A stretch of DNA of 64,000 nucleotides from CAZMXS01 sp964570325. GTDB taxonomy: Bacteria; Verrucomicrobiota; Kiritimatiellia; CAIQIC01; CAZMXS01. The notes under the pieces are model-generated. The model saw only the letters and a list, made by a program, of their open reading frames with translations. It did not search any database and had not been told where the DNA came from. A program made the translations under genes and the position numbers. This document shows, one piece after another, positions 23,552 through 32,269 of the stretch (position 1 is the first letter of the stretch; each line of letters begins with the position of its first letter). Location: assembly GCA_964570325.1 (NCBI GenBank), contig CAZMXS010000016.1, positions 1-64,000 of the forward strand, read 5' to 3'.

Positions 23552-25935
23552 AGGCGGAACGCGGAATGCGGAGCAGGCGATTCGTCCATGCGCAGGGTTA
23601 TGCCGGCTCATGGGCGCAGGCCGCCGTCGCGCTCATGCTTTCCTTGTTTGGGCTGGCGTCCGCCGCTTCGGCCGGCAAGTGGGATAAATTGGAAAACTGC
23701 CGGTTGCTGTCTGAAGAATACATGGATGGCGACAGCTTTCATGTTCAGCATGGGTTGAAGGACTACATCTTCCGGCTCTATTTTGTGGATGCGCCGGAAA
23801 CGGACGCCACGCTTAAGGACCGGATCGCCGATCAGGCGGGTTATTTCGGCATCTCCAAAACCCAGGTCAAGCAGTACGGCCGGCGCGCCCGGCTGTTTAC
23901 CGAGGAACAACTCCGCGGCGGATTTACCGTTTACACCCAGTGGCAGGATGCCCAGGGCGACAGCGGCCAGCAGCGGTTCTACGCCGTCGTCAAGATTGGT
24001 TCGGATGATTTGGCCAGCCTGCTGGTGGAGGAAGGGCTGGCGCGGGTTTACGGCGCCTCGGCTGATTTGCCGGACGGCCGCAACATCAATACCGTTTTTG
24101 ACCAGTTGCGCCAGTTGGAAACCCGCGCCAAACAGAAAAAGCGCGGCGCGTGGGGCGCGCGTGGCGAGCAAGTTGAGGAAGAAGAGCCGGAGGAAGATGC
24201 GGGATGGTCGGCGGACGCGGGCCCCGGCGCCCCATCGGTTGCGGGCGTGACGTCCACGAACGGCGTCACGGAGGAGGACTTCGCGGCGGCGGAAACGCCC
24301 CAGTGGCCGAACGTGCCGATGGTCGCATTTCTGCGGGCGGAGGCTTTCATCAACCTGGAGCGATTCGAGGAAGCCGAGCGCGAATTGCGTCGTCTGCGGA
24401 AGCGTTTTCCGAAGCATGAGCTTAAACCCCAGATTGAGTTTTACATTGCGCTCTCCGTTGTCATGCAGGAGCGTTTCAAAGAAGCGCGGCCATTGTTTGA
24501 GGAATTGCTCAAGCGCTATCCCGACGGTCCGATTCATGCCGAGGCGGAGTATTGGTTGCCCGTGGCGCTGTTTTACGACGGTCAATACGACCAGGCGCTG
24601 CCGCGATTTGAGGCTTACGCCAAGAAATATCCGCTAGCCGTGTACGCCCCGGAGGCGGAATACCGCGCGGCGCTCTGCCGCTACTCGCTGGAAGACTTCA
24701 AAGGCTGCGCCCTCGCGCTGGGCGGCTGGCTGGAGCGGCATCCGGAGCATTACTTTCGGTGGGAGGCGCAACTGATTCGCGCGGACGCGCTGGCGGCGAT
24801 GGGTGAACTCGAGCAGGCCAAGAACAACTATCTGCGGGTCACCAAGGAGGCCGGCCCATTTTATTACCTGGCGCTGACCCAACTGGCCAAGGTGTACAAG
24901 GCGCTGGCCACGGAACAGGATTTCCGCGATATGGCGGCCGCGTTCGCGCGTTACATCCAGGAATGCCCCGACTCGGGGAACATCGTGGATGCCGCCTGGC
25001 AGGCCGGCTGGGCGTTGCGGCAGGCAAACCGGCCCGAGGAGGCGCGCCGGCTCTACTGGGTGATCCTCAGCCGCCACGGCAACAACCCGAAATGGGAGGG
25101 GTTCGACGTCCTGCTCAAGGATTTGCAGACGCTTTACCGCGACCAGCCGGCCGGGGCGCGCGAGCGGGATTTCCAGACCGCGCTCGATGCCGCGCTGCGC
25201 GAGAAGCAGGCCACGCTTGCCGGTCGTCTGGCGCTGGCGCGCCTGTCGGCGGCGGAACCCACCAACCGGCTCGCGGCGGCGGATGCCTTCGCCGCGCAGT
25301 ACCGAATCGAGACGCTCGGCCCCGAGGGGCGCGCCTTCCTGGGCGATCTTTACAGCCGCGCGGGTCAGCCGGGGAAGGCCCGGCCTTATCTCGAGCGCCT
25401 GCTGGCGGATACGCCCGAATCCCGCTTTGCGCCGCTGGCGCACACCCGGCTTGCCGAACAGGCGCTCGCCGCCGGCGATTTTACCAATGCCCTGGCGCAC
25501 GCCGACACCGCGCTGGCCGGCGCCGGCGAGCCGGGCGTGTTGATGGAAGCTGCGCTGGCGCGAGCGCGCGGCCTGCAGGCGCAAGGCCGCCATGCCGAAG
25601 CCATCGAGATGTATAATTACGTTCTGGCCAACCGCGCGGCCGCGCGGGCCATGAAGCCGGAGGCGCTGCTGGGCATTGCCGCGTGCCTGGAGGCGCAAGG
25701 CAAACACCGCGAGGCCATTCCTTATTACCAGCGCATTTACGTGCTCTACCAGGCCTATACGGACGCGGTGGCGCAGGCTTATCTCAAGAGCGGGGCGGCC
25801 TTTGAGCGCATCAACAACCCGCGGGCGGCGGCCAACACTTATCGCGAAATGCTGGAAATGGAAACAATGGCGGGTCGGCCCGAGGCGGCGCAGGCAAGGG
25901 AGCGGTTGGCGAAATTGAATAAAACGGAAAGCTGA
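23548..25935 (+). CDS. Staphylococcal-type nuclease domain fused to TPR repeats, secreted
   Basis: 795 aa. After a signal sequence (VALMLSLFGLASAASA, ending near 42) comes an SNase-like domain at about 45-175. The Ca/catalytic set of the family appears complete: MDGDS (D60/D62), FRLYFVDAPET (R76, D81, E84) and QRFYAVV (R143). A short acidic linker (EEEEPEEDAG) leads to roughly fifteen TPR-like helices from 250 to the end. SNase domains cut DNA and RNA; the fusion to a long TPR array is unusual. The extreme N-terminus (MKAERGMRSRR) is encoded by a degenerate GCGGAA-type repeat, so M7 is an alternative start. The gene overlaps the preceding TPR gene by 4 nt. Confidence 0.82.
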   Translation: MKAERGMRSRRFVHAQGYAGSWAQAAVALMLSLFGLASAASAGKWDKLENCRLLSEEYMDGDSFHVQHGLKDYIFRLYFVDAPETDATLKDRIADQAGYFGISKTQVKQYGRRARLFTEEQLRGGFTVYTQWQDAQGDSGQQRFYAVVKIGSDDLASLLVEEGLARVYGASADLPDGRNINTVFDQLRQLETRAKQKKRGAWGARGEQVEEEEPEEDAGWSADAGPGAPSVAGVTSTNGVTEEDFAAAETPQWPNVPMVAFLRAEAFINLERFEEAERELRRLRKRFPKHELKPQIEFYIALSVVMQERFKEARPLFEELLKRYPDGPIHAEAEYWLPVALFYDGQYDQALPRFEAYAKKYPLAVYAPEAEYRAALCRYSLEDFKGCALALGGWLERHPEHYFRWEAQLIRADALAAMGELEQAKNNYLRVTKEAGPFYYLALTQLAKVYKALATEQDFRDMAAAFARYIQECPDSGNIVDAAWQAGWALRQANRPEEARRLYWVILSRHGNNPKWEGFDVLLKDLQTLYRDQPAGARERDFQTALDAALREKQATLAGRLALARLSAAEPTNRLAAADAFAAQYRIETLGPEGRAFLGDLYSRAGQPGKARPYLERLLADTPESRFAPLAHTRLAEQALAAGDFTNALAHADTALAGAGEPGVLMEAALARARGLQAQGRHAEAIEMYNYVLANRAAARAMKPEALLGIAACLEAQGKHREAIPYYQRIYVLYQAYTDAVAQAYLKSGAAFERINNPRAAANTYREMLEMETMAGRPEAAQARERLAKLNKTES

Positions 25936-25957
25936 AGCAAGCATGCAAGGTCATATA

Positions 25958-26980
25958 ATGGTGGCAGAAATTCCACTTCGCGAAACGCGGTGGCCTCGCG
26001 CGTTTCGGAATGACCGACAATTCGTTTGTCAGCCCGAGCCCGTTGCGAGCGAGGGATCCCGGTTTTTTATCAAGCAGGCCGGGCATTGGATTCTGACCCA
26101 GTTCGCGGGCCTGCTCCTGCTGGCGGCTCCGGCCTTTGCCCAGGCGCCAGGCGCGGCATCGGACCAGGAACGCGGCGTCGGGCCGTTCAGCATGAAAACC
26201 GCGCAGGGCAGTTTCATCGTCCGCCTGCTCTGGCGTGACAAGGGCACCGTCTGGGTGCGCCAGCAGACCCAGGCCGGCGCCTGGGTGCAGGCCGGTATCC
26301 CGGCCGCCGACATTGTCTGGATCGAGACGCCCCGGCCGCGCGCCTTTGATCTGGCGGCGCAGGCCGCGACGCCGGAACAGATCGGGCAGGTCCGGCCGCT
26401 GCTGGCCAAGCTGTTTGAGACGCTCCGGCCGTATCGCGACCTGCCCGGCATGGTTGCGGATGAGGCCCGCGTCTGGCAGGCCCGCCTGGCCGAGCGGCAG
26501 AACCTGTGGGCGGAGGCGGTCGCCGGCTACGAAGATATCCTGCGCCAACCGTACCGCTCCACCCAGGCGGACGCCGCCAAACTGCGCGCCGGGCTGGCCT
26601 ACTTTCACCTCGGGCAGAAGGACAAGGCGCTGGAATATCTTACCGGGGCGCCGACGGACGAGAACGATCTGGAATTGCTCTCGGCCGTGTATTTCGCGCG
26701 CGCGCAGGCCCTTGCCGCCGCCGGGCGTCACGCGGAGGCGATCAAGGATTTCCTTTACCTGGTTGTTTTTCACCCGTACACCCAGAATAACGAACCGCGT
26801 TGCCTGGAGGCTGTCCTGCCCAGCTATGCGGCGTTGCAGGATTGGGATGCGCTGGCGAAAGGCTGGGCCGCGTTGCGGCTGAATTATCCCGAAGCGGCCG
26901 AGACGAAACGGGCGGAGGCCTTGATGAAAAATTACACAAAGGAAACGGAGCGGGAGCAACAATATAAGATCGCGAAATAA
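25958..26980 (+). CDS. Secreted TPR protein with a repeat-encoded N-terminal extension
   Basis: 340 aa from ATG 25958, chosen because AAGG lies 7 nt upstream (ATG 25943 is the alternative). The first 35 residues or so (MVAEIPLRETRWPRAF and following) are encoded by a REP-like palindromic element and precede the true signal peptide core (LTQFAGLLLLAAPAFAQA). No start codon lies between the element and the signal peptide, so the extension must be translated. The mature part has an N-terminal beta region (SFIVRLLWRDKGTVWVRQQT) then TPR-like helices. It is third in the ExbB/ExbD/vWA gene set. Confidence 0.72.
   Translation: MVAEIPLRETRWPRAFRNDRQFVCQPEPVASEGSRFFIKQAGHWILTQFAGLLLLAAPAFAQAPGAASDQERGVGPFSMKTAQGSFIVRLLWRDKGTVWVRQQTQAGAWVQAGIPAADIVWIETPRPRAFDLAAQAATPEQIGQVRPLLAKLFETLRPYRDLPGMVADEARVWQARLAERQNLWAEAVAGYEDILRQPYRSTQADAAKLRAGLAYFHLGQKDKALEYLTGAPTDENDLELLSAVYFARAQALAAAGRHAEAIKDFLYLVVFHPYTQNNEPRCLEAVLPSYAALQDWDALAKGWAALRLNYPEAAETKRAEALMKNYTKETEREQQYKIAK
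25967..26060. repeat. REP-like double palindromic element
   Basis: The first half pairs CGAAACGCG (25981-25989) with CGCGTTTCG (25999-26007) and is bordered by AATTCC and GGAATGAC, the layout of widespread GTCATTCCGA-type intergenic elements. The second half (about 26028-26060) has GTCAGCCCGAGC followed by GCGAGCGAGGGATCC, a related half-element. Both lie in the translated 5' end of a TPR gene. Confidence 0.55.
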
Positions 26981-27006
26981 TCCGGATTTCCCGCTCCGCT
27001 TTTTTT
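26946..27006 (+). terminator. Rho-independent terminator or attenuator before exbB
   Basis: CGGAGCGGGA (26946-26955, still inside the TPR gene) pairs perfectly with TCCCGCTCCG (26989-26998), and seven Ts follow (27000-27006). The loop is large (33 nt), so it may be leaky. It separates the three TPR genes from exbB-exbD-exbD-vWA. Confidence 0.65.
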
Positions 27007-27052
27007 ATGACGCCATGCGGGCCGGGTTGAGAATTTCAAAAAAGGAGTGAAC

Positions 27053-27844
27053 ATGAAAAAACGAATTGCACTTGCGCTGGCCGCCCTGCTGCTCGCCGGC
27101 GGCCTTTCCCTGGCGCTGGCCCAGGAGCCCGCGCCGGCTTCCGGCGCCGCCGGGGCGCCGGAGAGCGGCGGCGCGAAAAAAATGACCTTGTGGGATCTGA
27201 TCGTCGTGGGTGGTTGGGCGATGTGGCCGCTGGGTATTTGCTCCTTTGCGCTGGTGACGATTGTTGCGCTCAATTTCCGCCAGCTCAACCAGCGCCGGAT
27301 GATGCCGCCCGCGGCGGTGGCCGGCCTGCGCGCGGGCGCAAAGCAGGGCGATCTGGACGCGATGTGGCAGGTGATCAACGCCACCCCGTGTATGTTCACC
27401 AAGGCCCTGGGCGCGGGCCTGCGGCGGATTGACCCGGACGACCCGCGCGCCTCGAAATCCATTATGGAAGAGGCCATCGCCGAAACCGTCGGGCGCGAGG
27501 AATCGCAGGCCGCGTTCTGGATCAACTTTCTTTCGCTGATCACGGCAATCGCCCCGATGATGGGGTTGTTGGGCACGGTCAGCGGCATGATCGGCGCGTT
27601 TCAGAAAATTGCCGGCGGCGGCATGGGCAAGCCGGAATTGCTGGCCGGCAACATCGGCGAGGCGCTGATCACGACGGCCGCCGGCCTGATCGTCGCCATC
27701 CCCGCGATGTTCTTCTACTTTTTATTCCGGAACAGCCTGAACCGGATTCTCCAGCGGGCCGAGGAAAACTTCTCGCTCATTATGGAGGATTTGACGGGCA
27801 CCGGCGCGGCGCCGGAGGAAGCGGCCGGGGAACCCGAAAAATAG
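27053..27844 (+). CDS. exbB: ExbB/TolQ/MotA-family proton channel subunit
   Basis: 263 aa, ATG 27053 with AAAGGAG about 8 nt upstream. A cleavable-looking N-terminal hydrophobic segment (RIALALAALLLAGGLSLALAQ) is followed by the ExbB topology: TM near 47-68 (LIVVGGWAMWPLGICSFALVTIVAL), a cytoplasmic domain, then two C-terminal helices (FLSLITAIAPMMGLLGTVSGMIGAF; EALITTAAGLIVAIPAMFFYF). The GLLGTVxGM motif is diagnostic. With ExbD it uses the proton-motive force to drive a periplasmic partner. It begins a four-gene motor cluster. Confidence 0.92.
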   Translation: MKKRIALALAALLLAGGLSLALAQEPAPASGAAGAPESGGAKKMTLWDLIVVGGWAMWPLGICSFALVTIVALNFRQLNQRRMMPPAAVAGLRAGAKQGDLDAMWQVINATPCMFTKALGAGLRRIDPDDPRASKSIMEEAIAETVGREESQAAFWINFLSLITAIAPMMGLLGTVSGMIGAFQKIAGGGMGKPELLAGNIGEALITTAAGLIVAIPAMFFYFLFRNSLNRILQRAEENFSLIMEDLTGTGAAPEEAAGEPEK

Positions 27845-27876
27845 ATCCCCATTCCGAACCGGGCACACCGCGCGCC

Positions 27877-28335
27877 ATGAAACTCAAGTCCAGAACCCAT
27901 CCGGATCTCGGGATTGACATGACCCCGATGATTGATTGCGTCTTTCTACTGCTGATCTTCTTCATGTGCGCGGCGACGATGTCGAAAGTGGACTTCACGC
28001 CGGAGGTGAAACTGCCGGTCGCGCCCAAGGCGGCGGTCCCGGAGGATCTGCGCGGACGCGGCACAATCAACATCCTGCCGCTGGGCACGCCGACCTCCGC
28101 CGGCGCGGCCACTTCCGCGCAGCGCCCCTTCATGGTGTACGGCGAGCTGATGGACGCGGAAGAACTGCGGCGGGCGATCGCGGTGAAGCGCGAGGCCGAT
28201 CCGAATTTCCGGGTCTATATGCGCGTGGACCGCAACGCCGATTTCGCGCTGGTGCGGCGGGCGATCAAGGCCTGCGCCGAGGCCGGCGTGTTCGACATTA
28301 TTTTCGGCACATTCCAGAGCAAGGGCGCGGAATGA
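27877..28335 (+). CDS. exbD: ExbD/TolR-family protein, first copy
   Basis: 152 aa. One N-terminal membrane helix carries the essential aspartate in DMTPMIDCVFLLLIFF; the rest is a periplasmic ExbD domain ending in VRRAIKACAEAGVFDIIF. A proline/alanine-rich stretch of about 25 residues (around LGTPTSAGAATSAQ) widens the middle of the domain relative to typical ExbD. It follows exbB by 32 nt and precedes a second exbD by one base, so heteromeric ExbD pairs are likely. Confidence 0.92.
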   Translation: MKLKSRTHPDLGIDMTPMIDCVFLLLIFFMCAATMSKVDFTPEVKLPVAPKAAVPEDLRGRGTINILPLGTPTSAGAATSAQRPFMVYGELMDAEELRRAIAVKREADPNFRVYMRVDRNADFALVRRAIKACAEAGVFDIIFGTFQSKGAE

Positions 28336-28336
28336 G

Positions 28337-28777
28337 ATGAAACTGCGGCGACAACCGTTGGAAGAGAAGCCGGAGATCCAGATGACGCCGATGATTGACT
28401 GCGTCTTCCTGCTGCTGATCTTTTTCATGGTGTCCTCCACCTTCAACCGGCAGGAGGCGGACATCAGTTTCGCGCTGCCCGGGATTGCGGAGCAGTCCGA
28501 AGCCGTGGAAATCCCGGACGAGCAGATCATCGAGATTGCGGCGGACGGGCGCGTGATGCTCAACGATCTGGAGTACGATGCCGGCGGCGGGTCGGAGATG
28601 CCGGAGTTGGTCAAAACCTTGCAGCGCTTCCGTGAGGCGGCCGCCGCCAGCAAAGTCCCGGCGATGGTGACCATCGCGCCGGCGGACACGGTTAAACAAC
28701 AGCGGGTCGTGGATGTGCTCAATGCGTGCGCGGCCGCCAGGTTGCAGAATGTGACGTTCGCGGTGGAAGAAGAATGA
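28337..28777 (+). CDS. exbD: ExbD/TolR-family protein, second copy
   Basis: 146 aa. The membrane helix again holds the proton-path aspartate (QMTPMIDCVFLLLIFFMV). The periplasmic part includes SFALPGIAEQSEAVEIPDEQ and TVKQQRVVDVLNACAAARLQNVTF. It begins 1 nt after the first exbD and overlaps the vWA gene start by 4 nt. Tandem exbD genes with non-identical periplasmic domains are common in PVC and Bacteroidota motor operons. Confidence 0.92.
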   Translation: MKLRRQPLEEKPEIQMTPMIDCVFLLLIFFMVSSTFNRQEADISFALPGIAEQSEAVEIPDEQIIEIAADGRVMLNDLEYDAGGGSEMPELVKTLQRFREAAAASKVPAMVTIAPADTVKQQRVVDVLNACAAARLQNVTFAVEEE

Positions 28778-29835
28778 GCGGCAAACAACAACGCGCCGAC
28801 GGCGGGTCGCTTTTCAGCGCGCTTCGATCCGGTGGTCGGGGACGGCGGCTGACGTGGGAAGCGGTGCTCATCAGCGGATTGGCCCACATGGCCCTGCTGC
28901 TGGGCGCGGCCTACCTGACGATCCTCGTGGTCCAGGGCCGGCAGAAAGTGATGTTTGAAGGCAAAAAGAGCCCTTCGATCCCCGCCCGCAAGCTCGAACA
29001 CAGCATCCGCGTCAAACAGATGCAGAAACAGGTCCGCAAGCCGCAGGTGCTTCAGCGGTTGAGCGCCCAGGCGCCGTCCAAGGTGGCTCTTCCGGAGATG
29101 CCCAAACTGGAGGCGCCGGACATTAAGAACCTGAAAGATACCCCGCTGATGAGCGCGCGAGCGGGCGCGACGCTGGGCGCGGTCGGCGGCGTCGGCGGCG
29201 GAGCCGGTCGCGGGTTGACCGGCGGGACCGGCTACTCCGACACCAAGTTCTTCGGCGAGAATGTCCGCACCCGGGCCATCTGCATCCTGATGGACATCAG
29301 CCAGAGCGTCGTCGAAAAAGGAATTGTCGAGGATGTCCGCCGCGAGGCCATTGCCATGCTGGATCTGCTGGGCCCGGCCACCAAGTTTAATATCGTGGTG
29401 TTTGTGGATGGCGCCCAGACGTTCGCCCCGCAGATGGTTTTTGCGACGCAGGACAATAAGAAAAAGGCGCTGGATTGGCTGAAGCAGAGCTTTGACGGCC
29501 GTTCCCAGGGCAACCGGCCGGGGTATTCCGGCAGCACCCCGTCCGAGGCCATTCGCGTGGCGGTGGAGCAGGGGTGCGACACCATGTTTGTGATTACGGA
29601 CGACCCGCCATACCTGAAGCAGGGCGATGCCCGGACCGGCGTTGAAATCACCGATCACCCTGAACAGATTCTCGATTACGCCCGGCAGATTGAGTCCAAA
29701 TACGGTCGGCAGGTCAAGATCAACACCGTCTGCTATAAGCCTTGGAATAATGAAAAGGGTGAACGCGCCATCGCGTTTCTCAAGAAGATTGCCCAGATCA
29801 CCGGCGGCCGATTCCGGCTGATCAAGCGGGAATGA
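28774..29835 (+). CDS. TonB-like membrane-anchored vWA-domain protein
   Basis: 353 aa. Residues 1-25 are cytoplasmic, one TM spans about 31-54 (LISGLAHMALLLGAAYLTILVV), residues 65-125 form a basic, proline-containing periplasmic stem, and a G-rich linker (GGVGGGAGRG) leads to a vWA domain at about 165-350. The metal-ion-dependent adhesion site is intact: D174-x-S176-x-S178 (DISQS), plus a later TDDPP aspartate. TonB and TolA have this anchor and stem but a different C-terminal domain, so here a vWA module appears to replace it, driven by the adjacent ExbB/ExbD. Start ATG 28774 overlaps exbD. Confidence 0.82.
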   Translation: MSGKQQRADGGSLFSALRSGGRGRRLTWEAVLISGLAHMALLLGAAYLTILVVQGRQKVMFEGKKSPSIPARKLEHSIRVKQMQKQVRKPQVLQRLSAQAPSKVALPEMPKLEAPDIKNLKDTPLMSARAGATLGAVGGVGGGAGRGLTGGTGYSDTKFFGENVRTRAICILMDISQSVVEKGIVEDVRREAIAMLDLLGPATKFNIVVFVDGAQTFAPQMVFATQDNKKKALDWLKQSFDGRSQGNRPGYSGSTPSEAIRVAVEQGCDTMFVITDDPPYLKQGDARTGVEITDHPEQILDYARQIESKYGRQVKINTVCYKPWNNEKGERAIAFLKKIAQITGGRFRLIKRE

Positions 29836-29926
29836 TCAATTTGGCTATTGTCGGCGTGGCGGAACCTGATCCGGATTGACCCCGCAACAATCCAGCGGGC
29901 TTGCGATCACGACCCGCAGCCCCGGG

Positions 29927-32182
29927 TCATTTCCCCGCCTGCTGGATGGTATAGAGCACCAGTTCCAGCACCTGTTGTGGCAGAATCAGCGAGACACGCT
30001 CTTTTGATTGGCCGGGCATGCCGGCGTTATCCGTGGCCCATTCGCTGTCAATGGTAATGGTCCCGATGCCAGGAGTGACCCGGAAACCAACCAACCCGCC
30101 GGCGTTGTCCTTGGTCCGGAGTTGGATGAAGTTGTACGTCTGCGACTGATTATTGAAGAACTGCGGCGCCAGCCGCAGACTGCTGGCCGGGCGCTCGCTG
30201 ACCAGTTGGACGGCCACGATGCGGTCGGCGGTGTCGGTCACCAGCAGGATCGTGTTGAAGCCTTCGCCGAAATCGCCGGGATAGGTGTAGTAGAAGAAAC
30301 TGTCGCGTGGGAATCCGGGACATTCCACCCGTTTACGCGTCCCGACCGTCCGGCCGAGGAACCAGGCGGCGTCCTTGATCGGCATGGAATAGTAGATCTG
30401 GCCAAAGAGGAGCTTGGTCTTGTCGAAGACCAGATCGGTTCGCGGTGTGCCCCAGTCCTCCAATATCTTTTTTAGCTCCGCGATTACCAGTTCCCCGCCG
30501 GATGGCGGCGTATTCCAAGTTGCGGCCAGCGCCATTTGCGCCGTTTTTTCCGATGAGGCCATCGGGGAGGCGCCGCCCGGGGCGGCGGCCGGGGGCGCCC
30601 GGGCCGCGGGACCGGACGCGGGCGCCAGCAGGGTGGCTTGGCGGACGTCGGCAATTAGTTGGTAGCACTGCTGGATGAATTTGGCCACGTCCACGCCCGC
30701 CGGCGCCATTTTGCGACAGGCGTCAAATGCCTGGATGGCCTGTCGGCATTTCTTTTCCACTTGCGGCAACGTGGCGGTATCGTTGCGGTTCTGCATGTGT
30801 TTGGCGCGTAATTCCAAGGCCTCATTGAACAGCCGGGCGCCGCGCATGAAGTCGGGGTTATCCCATTTGACGGTGTCGTGATCCGATCCCGTCACCGTCA
30901 CGCCCGCCACGCTTTTCTTGGTCTTTGCCGTCGCAGGGACAATCGTCGGCCCCTTCTCCGTCTGCTGCATGACGGTTATCGTGCGCGGCGGCAGCGTCTC
31001 GTTCAGGGCGATTTCAAACTCCGTATGCGCTACCTGGCGCGTACTCATGTAATAGGCGAATCCGCCGTATCCAACGACCACGGCCACCAGCAGCAGTCCC
31101 AGTTGGGTCATGGCTGCGGGCAATTCACGGGCCCGGCCCCGCGCTTCGGTCAGGCCCAACTGATCCTTGACCTGCCGGGAGAGGATGATTTCACGCTGGA
31201 CCTCGCCGCCCAGTTCGCGCGCGGCCCGGATGGCCTTCCGCTGGGCCTTGACTATCTTTTTCCGGGGCGGCGCCTTGGCCGCCGCTTGCGGCGGTTTGCG
31301 GTTCTCGCTCCGCAGCACCGTACTCTTGCCGGCCGGCGGCAGGGGGGGGGCCGGCGCATCGCCTTCCTTGACCCTTTCGATGTCGGCCAACACATCCGTC
31401 CACGCGGAATAGCGCAGCGCGCGGTCCTTCACCAGCAGTTTCTCCAGCAACCAGGCCGCGCCATTGGAAACGCCCGGCATGATGTCCAGCGGGTCCGACA
31501 GGAAGCCGCATTGTTGCAGTTCCAGGACCAGCTCGGGTTTCTTGTCGCCGAACGGTAATTGGCCGGTCAACAGGTGGTAAAGCATCGCGCCAAGCGCGTA
31601 GATGTCAGTTCGACAATCGAGATCCGCCTCGCCGACGGCCTGTTCGGGGGAGCAGTAGTTCGGCGTGCAGCAGATCTGCCCCGCATCCGGGTCGCCCCCG
31701 GGGGTGTCAATCAGCCGCGCCAGTCCGAGGTCCGCCACCTTGACGCTGCCGTCGTGGTCAATGAGGATGTTATACGGTTTGATGTCGCAGTGGATCATCC
31801 GGGCCGTGCGCCAGGCGTAGTCCAGTGCCAGGGCGACCCCCTCGGCAATCAGCAGGCCGTGTTTCTCGGCCAAGTGCCCCTGCTTCTTGAGCAAATCGCC
31901 GACCGAGCAACCGGCCACCAGCTCCATGACATAGAATGCGGATCCCTGGCACTGGCCGGCGTCGTAGACTTGGACGATCCCCGGGTGTTTCAGTTTTGCC
32001 GCGGCCTGGGCTTCAAGATTGAACCGGGCCAACTCTTCGGGGTCGCGCAGCAATTCAGGCGAAAGGATTTTAATGGCCACCAGCCGGTCCAGCGAAAGCT
32101 GCCGGGCGGCCCAAACCGTGGACATTGCGCCTTCGCCGATCTTCTCGACGATTTCGTATCCGGGTATTTCAATCTTAGCCAT
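29927..32182 (-). CDS. Transmembrane Ser/Thr protein kinase with periplasmic domain
   Basis: 751 aa from ATG 32182 (MAKIEIPGYE); a TTG at 32215 is possible. Residues 9-270 are a Hanks-type kinase: IGEGAMSTVWAARQ glycine loop, K38 in VAIKIL, catalytic HCDIKPYN near 128, DLG (in place of DFG) near 148 and the APE-equivalent region YCSPEQA. A proline/lysine linker contains a run of nine Gs (31342-31350) in the DNA. One TM lies near 355-378. The C-terminal 370 residues are extracytoplasmic with an unknown fold. It converges on the vWA motor gene and diverges from the DUF1573 operon. Confidence 0.87.
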   Translation of the reverse strand: MAKIEIPGYEIVEKIGEGAMSTVWAARQLSLDRLVAIKILSPELLRDPEELARFNLEAQAAAKLKHPGIVQVYDAGQCQGSAFYVMELVAGCSVGDLLKKQGHLAEKHGLLIAEGVALALDYAWRTARMIHCDIKPYNILIDHDGSVKVADLGLARLIDTPGGDPDAGQICCTPNYCSPEQAVGEADLDCRTDIYALGAMLYHLLTGQLPFGDKKPELVLELQQCGFLSDPLDIMPGVSNGAAWLLEKLLVKDRALRYSAWTDVLADIERVKEGDAPAPPLPPAGKSTVLRSENRKPPQAAAKAPPRKKIVKAQRKAIRAARELGGEVQREIILSRQVKDQLGLTEARGRARELPAAMTQLGLLLVAVVVGYGGFAYYMSTRQVAHTEFEIALNETLPPRTITVMQQTEKGPTIVPATAKTKKSVAGVTVTGSDHDTVKWDNPDFMRGARLFNEALELRAKHMQNRNDTATLPQVEKKCRQAIQAFDACRKMAPAGVDVAKFIQQCYQLIADVRQATLLAPASGPAARAPPAAAPGGASPMASSEKTAQMALAATWNTPPSGGELVIAELKKILEDWGTPRTDLVFDKTKLLFGQIYYSMPIKDAAWFLGRTVGTRKRVECPGFPRDSFFYYTYPGDFGEGFNTILLVTDTADRIVAVQLVSERPASSLRLAPQFFNNQSQTYNFIQLRTKDNAGGLVGFRVTPGIGTITIDSEWATDNAGMPGQSKERVSLILPQQVLELVLYTIQQAGK

Positions 32183-32198
32183 ACCGCACAAATCGGGA

Positions 32199-32227
32199 TT
32201 GAAAGGCCAATCCAAACGGATTATATT
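32199..32227 (+). promoter_or_regulatory. Sigma70-type promoter of the DUF1573 operon
   Basis: TTGAAA (32199-32204), 17 nt and TATATT (32222-32227). Transcription from near 32234 gives a leader of about 36 nt containing AAGGAG (32254-32259), 10 nt before the ATG at 32270. A three-codon mini-ORF (32262-32273) overlaps that ATG. Confidence 0.75.
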
Positions 32228-32269
32228 ATTTAACGCTTTTTTCTATAAACGAAAAGGAGAAATGAACAG

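Noticed and set aside
27946..29658. 570-codon minus-strand frame over exbD/vWA
   Set aside because: The plus-strand genes show ExbD and vWA motifs with tight operon spacing; the antisense frame has no recognisable domain.
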